Source: Pelodera strongyloides
Lineage: Eukaryota > Nematoda > Chromadorea > Rhabditida > Rhabditidae
DNA: 64,000 nucleotides
Assembly: GCA_036852015.1 (NCBI GenBank)
Contig: JAANDG010000050.1
Location: forward strand, 62,001 to 126,000
Direction: 5' to 3'
The notes under the pieces are model-generated. The model was given only the letters and a program-made list of their open reading frames with translations. It did not search any database and had not been told where the DNA came from. This document shows positions 58,313 through 64,000 of this stretch, in pieces. The translations under genes and the position numbers were made by a program. How positions within the stretch are numbered: the stretch's first letter is position 1; each line of letters opens with the position of its first letter.

Positions 58313-61300
58313 TTAAGCCTCAACCTCCACCTGGGTGGACTTCTTCTTCTTCTTTTTCGGCTTCTCCGAGACTTCTACTTCCTCCACAGCCTCCTCGATC
58401 TCAGCGACCTGATAATTAAAGGAATATAGTCTTGATTTGTTTTGGACTCCTAGCGTGTGTGGAAGTGGTTATCACACATGCTTTTCCACAAACTCATGGC
58501 TGAGAAGCTCACAAAGATACAATACGTGCGTAAAATATACATAACAAATACCTTCGACTTCTTCTTTTTCTTCTTGGGCGGTGCTTCCCCGTCGACTTCC
58601 ATCTCTTCAACAGTTTCCTGGAACAATTTGCAATCAGGGTACAAATCCCGAGCGTAAATGGGGGTTGGGTTGGAGGTAGTTTCTTTAGCTTAGTGATAGA
58701 CTGTGTTAATAAAACACCATGTTTCGGTCAAACATATTGATTTCGAATTGCTTCCGGAGGTGGTTCATGCGTGTTTTCACGCACAAATATGTATCCCTGT
58801 TTACAATATCATTTCTAGGACTGCATTGGATACACAAATTAAAGAGAAAAAGTAATAACAAAGCAAAGTAATGTTACAAATTAAGGAGAAAAAGTAATAA
58901 CAAAGGCAAACTAACGTTGAGCGACTGGTCAGCAACTCGTTTAGCCTTCTTCGCCTTCTTCTTTGCCTTCAACACAGTCTTGACAGCCGTCTGAAAATGG
59001 CAATGTAAAATATAGCACACACCAACGAAGAAAAAAACAGGCTGATGAGTTTGAGTGTTCGGTAACTATCGCAGTAGTGTGAAGATCCGGGGAGATTCGA
59101 AATACAACAGAACCAAAATAATCCATGATATATATATATATATATGGAACTCACCTTAGCCTCTTCGGCAGCTTCTTGCATAACCTCCACGTTCTTCTTT
59201 GGGAGCTGGCCAGTCTCGTAGTAGTTGAGACGCTCTTCAACCTGCTGTCTCAAATGCTCTCCGAATGTTGCAACAGGAACCTGAATACTCAGTTAGCTTA
59301 CAAACCAGATGCGGAAAATAGCTTAAGCGCCCCGAACACAAATTAGAAAGGCCCATTTTTAACGATAAAACGCATACGTACGTATATGATACCGATAACT
59401 GTTATTTGTACATCAATCTGAAACCAGAACTTACGTCGGAAAAGCAGTCAATACGAGAGGCAACAGTACATTTGTTGGCCAGGAAGCGAGAAATTTTTCC
59501 CTTATTCTTGGTAGATGCACGGCTGATGAAAGCAGAATGGAAGAGGAGACCGTACTTTGGAGTATTAGCTGAAAGAAACACAATATCATACAACAACACG
59601 GACTACGATGATTTTACAGATAACGCAGAAAGCAAGTACGCATATTAAAGTTAGCCTTTGTCACACGGATTGTATGAAATGCAAAATACTCACATCTAGT
59701 CTTCAAAGCACGGAAGAGCGCCTTTTCAGCACCGAGGATCTGAACGGTGGATGCAGGATACTTAGCGAGATTGGTGAGTGAACCAGCGCGGGAAATCAGT
59801 CGAGCACCAACCTTAAATACAACTGATCGTTTAAACAAGAAAACCTCAGAGGAGCAAAGTAAAACCTGAAAAAAACTGACAAGATAAACCGGAGGAATTC
59901 CGAGGATGACGATGCACAAATTGAACAGACCTGTTCACCGACAAGAGTCGACAGCGATGGAGCACAGCTGAGCATACGGTCTTTGATATACAGGTGGAGA
60001 CGATTACGGTACTCAGTAAGAGATGCAATACGCGTGGCGAATCTGAAAATAGCATTTCAGATAAACAATGAACATAAAACAAACATAGATTGTGAATAAA
60101 AAAATACATAGATGTTCCATTTATGAAAGAGAGCTGAACAGCAAATAAAGCCATGATTAGCATTATTGGATATTGGGTGAGAAACACACCGCTGAATGTT
60201 CATCATGTCCAGCTCAGAAATGTCCATTCCCATAGAAGTACGAGCAGACTCCATAATCTCAGCGGCTATCTTATCGTCTCCAACGATAGCTAAAAAAAGG
60301 GGATTTTGAATATGGAAGGACACTTTGCATTTACTGCCAACTGCAACCGTGCTAAGTAAATGGACACTTGTGCACCGCGCAAACGTATTTTCATTCCGCA
60401 TATTGAATCCTACAACGAAATCCCTAAGGGCGCGTTCGGGTTGCTCTTTCCGAAAGGAAAACATGCAAATTTATCGTTCGGGTTGGATCTTTCGGAAAGG
60501 ATTTAATGCTTTGAGAAAGCAAAAAACACAGTATGAATTTGCATGTTGAACATGCAAATGTATGAATTAGCATGGTTAACATGCAAATTCATACTGTATT
60601 TTTGGCTTTCTCAAAGCATTAAATCCTTTCGGAAACAGCCAACCCGAACGATAAATTTGCATGTTTTCCTTTCGGAAAGAGCAACCCGAACGCGCCCTAA
60701 CTGAGCATCGTGTTTGTCACATATTTGGTATACAATAAAATTGCCTTTCGCTTAAGCTAAGAATGTGTCCAACAGCCATCCCGGACGAGGATTTGGCCGT
60801 CTTTCCACTGGGAGGAAAGTAAATCCAGAGCGCGCCCTTACGGGGGACAAATGTTCCAAAATAACCCGTATTCTCGGGACGACGGAAATGTTCCGTTGGG
60901 GAACTCATTTGTATGCAAATTTCTCGACAATCTAGACTACCTTGAGGAAAAATTTGCATACAAATGAGTTCCCCAACGTAACATTTCCGTCGTCCCGAGA
61001 ATACGGGCTAAAATGGACATGATTTCAAGGTTTTCGTGTGCGCTGAAGTTTAGTCCGCACAAGAATAACAAGGATAAGTAAAGCAAAGCTGACCATTGAT
61101 TTTCTCCAACATTTCGGGGTCTTCCATGGCCTTGTTGCGGTCGCGAATAGTCACAGCTAGCTTAGCGTACTTGTATTGTTCGGACACGATTTTGTAAAGC
61201 TCCGGGAAGTGGAATGCATACCACTCGCGGATACGCATTCCGAACAAGTTAATGTCCTTGTCGAGCTGATCAAGCAGTGCAATGGACTGGATAACCATGT

Positions 61301-63115
61301 TATCGACACGATGAACATCAAACTTCACCTGAAAGAAAATCAGTTAATCAAACGTCTACAAACACGCAAAACATCAAACTTCACCTGAAAGTCAGTTAAT
61401 GAAACATCTACAAACACGCAAAACATCAAACTTCACCTGAAAGAAAATCAGTTAATGAAAGATCTCACAAAAACAATGTGCTACTGAAGAATACGTACCT
61501 TTCCACGGGAGTAGGAGTGACCAAGCGACAACTGGGCCTTAGATAGCGAATGATGGGGCAGGTTCTTGGCCAAAAATTCGAAGTGGACGCGGATACCACG
61601 AAGGATTTCGGTGATAACACCACCAAACGTCGGCTTCAGAATAGGAACAGCTTCAGCCAATGATCCGGCAAGTTTCGAGTCGTTCACACCAACAACTACC
61701 GCCTAAATCCAGAGTAACGATTAGCGCGAGTGGAGTTAAAATAACTAGAAATAATTACAAACAACAACAAAATGAACTCGGTGCTATTAAAGTTGGGGGG
61801 GCCAAAGTGGGCGGGGCCTCAAAAATTATTTTTTCGACCTTTCTTCGAGCCAAAATGAACCTAATCCATTCTAGTTCTTCTATTTCTTGCCAACAACATT
61901 GCGCAGGGGGATGTTCCTACTATACTGTTACAGTGATATTGGCTAAAGATAACAGTCAAAATTTTAACAGCCGGTGCCGGTACACTTGGATTTTGTGTGC
62001 TACCGACGGGGAAGCTTAGGCCTAGCTATTTTTTTCGAATTTGGAAAGTACTTTCACATTGATAGGCTGAGCAGGAGCTAACAGTCGTCAACGTTTCTAT
62101 TGGTCAGTAGGTCAATACTATCAGTGGCCGATTGCACGAAAGCTTGGAGCATGCTCCAAGCCTACCACTGGGAGGTGAATGAAAGATTGTGTTACAAATT
62201 CAAATTCTCCCGCAAAGGGACAGCCGTTCCTTATACTTGCATACGGCCCTAGACGATGTGTTCGTGGTTGCAGCGAATGCTAAAGACTAATGAATTGACA
62301 TGTCAGACTGTATTGTCAGAGCGCCGCACTGACAATACAGTCTCATGCAAAATTAAAATGATGGAAACTTAAGCAATGCATCATATAGTATGTAAGCAGT
62401 GGAATGCCCGTAGTCGTTTATCCCAATTTTCATATGTTCAAAAGGGCGAAAAAATAATTTTTGAGGCCCCGCCCACTTTGGCCCCCCAACTTTAATAGCA
62501 CCATGAACTCATTATTATAAAACAAGTGCAAACAAGACAAAATAAAATCAACCTTCTTCTTCTTGGGAAGGTTCTGCTCCAGAAAATTGACCATGTCGGG
62601 ATGAGCAATACCTTAAGTAAATAATTCTGAAAACAGTGCCCAACACAGCTCACTTATATAACGCACACGTAACCATGTTCGGTATTACCGATAACCCTGC
62701 TAGATGCATAAAAGAGCCACTGAAGCAAAAAATGAGAAAACTTCGAAAGCTACCTTCAGAAATAGAATTGCAATTCTCCAAAGCAGCTTCGGTATTTTTG
62801 AAGGGATCGAAAGCTGTGAGGCTGACGATCGTCGAGAACTTGGCAACATCCGAAATGGCAGCGTCTACCTTTAAACAGAACACTGACGCGTCTTGTCACA
62901 ACATCATAAAATATTTACCAAAGAATATATGGAAAAAGCCAGAGCTTTAATCTCCAAGCAGCTAACAGATGCGGAGAAACTACCTATACACGTAAAGCAA
63001 CAACAAAAAAACTGACTTCGGGAATAATGAGAGCAGCATCTTCAAATTCTTTGATTTTAAAGAGGGCATATCCGACAGCGTGCTCGTAAAGGACATAATG
63101 TGGCACCTCAGCCAT
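58313..63115 (-). CDS. nol-56: NOP56, box C/D snoRNP core protein
   Basis: NOP56 is a core protein of box C/D snoRNPs, which guide 2'-O-methylation of rRNA in the nucleolus. Thirteen exons join in phase to 512 aa: 63017-63115, 62754-62868, 62553-62611, 61499-61702, 61094-61328, 60190-60289, 59931-60042, 59694-59811, 59435-59568, 59155-59280, 58916-58990, 58552-58617, 58313-58408. Domains in order: NOP5N ([20 protein letters not shown]), coiled-coil/NOSIC ([20 protein letters not shown]), the Nop domain ([43 protein letters not shown]) and lysine-rich tails ([30 protein letters not shown]). The start is supported by a GATTTTAG acceptor-like site nine bases upstream. Intron 3 holds a 723-bp element, intron 5 two hairpin elements, and the exon 5 acceptor is triplicated. 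No box C/D snoRNA was recognised in the introns. Confidence 0.95.
60425..60700. mobile_element. TAAGGGCGCGTTCGGG inverted-repeat element
   Basis: Left TAAGGGCGCGTTCGGGTTGC, right GCAACCCGAACGCGCCCTA; arms continue with GGAAAACATGCAAATTTATC and its inverse. 276 bp, NOP56 intron 5. Same terminal core as the elements at 24283 and 50397. Confidence 0.9.
60864..61009. mobile_element. Hairpin element with CCCGTATTCTCG termini
   Basis: Left ACCCGTATTCTCGGGACGAC, right GTCGTCCCGAGAATACGGGCT; arms include GAACTCATTTGTATGCAAAT and its inverse. 146 bp, NOP56 intron 5. It shares only the outer ~12 bp with the 290-bp family at 11856 and 25869. Confidence 0.88.
61315..61455. repeat. Triplicated splice-acceptor segment
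   Basis: A 52-56-bp unit containing ACATCAAACTTCACCTGAAA is present three times (61315, 61371, 61423). On the minus strand each copy reads TTTCAGGTGAAGTTTGATGT, the real acceptor and first codons of NOP56 exon 5. Only the leftmost copy (acceptor at 61328/61329) continues into the exon. Confidence 0.9.
61780..62502. mobile_element. 723-bp element with 8-bp target duplication in NOP56 intron 3
   Basis: ATGAACTC is present at 61772-61779 and 62503-62510. Ends GGTGCTATTAAAGTTGGGGG and its inverse extend to about 55 bp of near-perfect arms (including GCCAAAGTGGGCGGGGCCTC). The interior has a shorter inverted pair (AGACTGTATTGTCAG / CTGACAATACAGTCT). No transposase frame. The intact arms and flanks suggest recent insertion. 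Confidence 0.9.
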
Positions 63116-63587
63116 GTTTATTACCTAAAATCGTGATTAAAATGCTAGCGAAGGCCAACATTTTGCCCAGTTTTTTATCATTAGGACCGGAGTCCTTCAA
63201 AAACCACTGTAACTCTTCATGAGGCAGAGATTGCGGGCTTTCACACATGTTTTAAACAACAATTTGTCACACATAACATTATACGACCGCATAAACCAGT
63301 CAATGGGAAGTAAAATGAAAACTGCAAAAAAAAGTAGCTTGTTGAACTGTCGGTTACTGTAACTGGCTGCGTGCCAATTATCCTGTTGAAACTCTTAAAA
63401 ACACATACATCTTTAAACTTATTTTTTTTTCTGCAGTTTTTTATTTTTTGTTGCACACAATATTTGTGTGCTTTTTTATACATGAGCTTCTTTTTGTGGT
63501 TTTTTAAATATAAAAAAGCAACATAATACGTCCGGCGTAAACATTCTGTGTTTCAGGTTGACAGTTGGTGTTGCTTTACACTAAATA
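63116..63587. promoter_or_regulatory. Shared upstream region of NOP56 and the divergent gene
   Basis: The roughly 470 bp between two divergent start codons. It contains an A/T-rich core and a GTTTCAG at about 63550-63556 (possible trans-splice acceptor for the plus-strand gene). A bidirectional promoter is likely by position only; no specific motif was identified. Confidence 0.45.
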
Positions 63588-63721
63588 ATGAGTAAAAAGA
63601 AACCCCATGTCAAGAAAAAACAAGCGGCAAAGGTAGAAATGGACGACGATTTCTCTGCTATCATCATGGACGCTGACGACGATGGTAGTCTATCCAGGAA
63701 AGATATTGAGAACTTGAAAAG
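63588..63721 (+). CDS. First exon of a lysine-rich protein (truncated by window edge)
   Basis: ATG at 63588 about 30 bases after TTTCAG. The exon reads MSKKKPHVKKKQAAKVEMDD, then DFSAIIMDADDDGSLSRKD, and ends at a GTACCT donor after two bases of the next codon. A basic N-terminus followed by an acidic segment is typical of nuclear, nucleolar or translation factors such as ABCF or eIF5B types, but I do not recognise this one. The remaining 279 bases show no certain second exon. Confidence 0.6.
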
Positions 63722-64000
63722 GTACCTTACTCTTTCCGAATCCCATTCTTGAGTGTAAAACTCATGTTCTGCAAGTTCTGCTTCTAATGTTCGCCGTATG
63801 TATTTTGTTGCTAGTGTTTTTGCCCAGTGGTGCTTCTATAAGGCACGCGCTGCCGGATTCTGCACTGCTAGTCAACCTCAACCTCGCTGTCGTTTTAGTA
63901 TAACTTGGTGCACTTGAACCAATAATATATGTCGATACGTTTTTAGGTTAGTCTTTCAAACGTCTCGATCGTTTGCCAAAAGTGCTACAGATCTGCTCGA

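Noticed and set aside
62869..63016. Possible box C/D snoRNA in NOP56 intron 1
   Set aside because: A single ATGATGT-like box C occurs near the intron end, but no box D at suitable spacing or pairing ends was found; the other introns also lacked candidates.
1..64000. CRISPR arrays, operons of prokaryotic type, tRNA or rRNA genes
   Set aside because: The tandem arrays present are contiguous satellites without spacers. Genes are intron-rich eukaryotic, and no tRNA or rRNA signature was recognised by eye.

Overview
This window looks like nuclear DNA from a nematode, probably Rhabditida. Genes are split into many short exons joined at GT...tttcag sites. The contents fit nematodes: transthyretin-like proteins, a protein resembling the nematode DUF1647 family, and short interstitial runs of the nematode telomere unit TTAGGC. 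No bacterial, viral or CRISPR features were seen, and I recognised no tRNA or rRNA gene. I do not name a species.

Layout, left to right. (1) 109-6636, minus strand: the N-terminal 721 codons of the eIF2-alpha kinase GCN2; the rest lies beyond the left edge. (2) 6.6-16.1 kb: a repeat-rich stretch with a possible 3.4-kb long-inverted-repeat element carrying a broken copy of the DUF1647-like gene, an unresolved gene at about 11.6-14.4 kb, and a 1.45-kb element with an 8-bp target duplication. (3) 17161-20655, plus: a nine-exon DUF1647-like membrane-anchored protein (363 aa). (4) 21935-33967, plus: sorting nexin 13 (27 exons, 949 aa; TM-PXA-RGS-PX-nexin C). (5) 35649-41545, plus: fructosamine/ketosamine-3-kinase (11 exons, about 311 aa), with a 129-bp satellite in intron 1 and an 88-A run next to exon 6. 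(6) 42363-43408 and 44540-45754, minus: two transthyretin-like secreted proteins with matching gene structure. (7) 46.6-57.9 kb: another long-inverted-repeat element with orphan exons, minisatellites, hairpin elements and exon-like islands whose frames do not join. (8) 58313-63115, minus: the box C/D snoRNP core protein NOP56 (13 exons, 512 aa), with a 723-bp element inside intron 3. (9) From 63588, plus: the first exon of a lysine-rich protein leaving the window, divergent from NOP56.

The exons of the five best genes were read one by one and their phases checked: each model adds up to a whole number of codons. The genes are housekeeping or secretory and show no sign of one shared pathway. 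The most unusual aspect of the window is its density of small inverted-repeat elements. One family (termini TTAA-AGCGAAATACC) has about thirteen copies here, and several elements sit within a few bases of splice acceptors or start codons.
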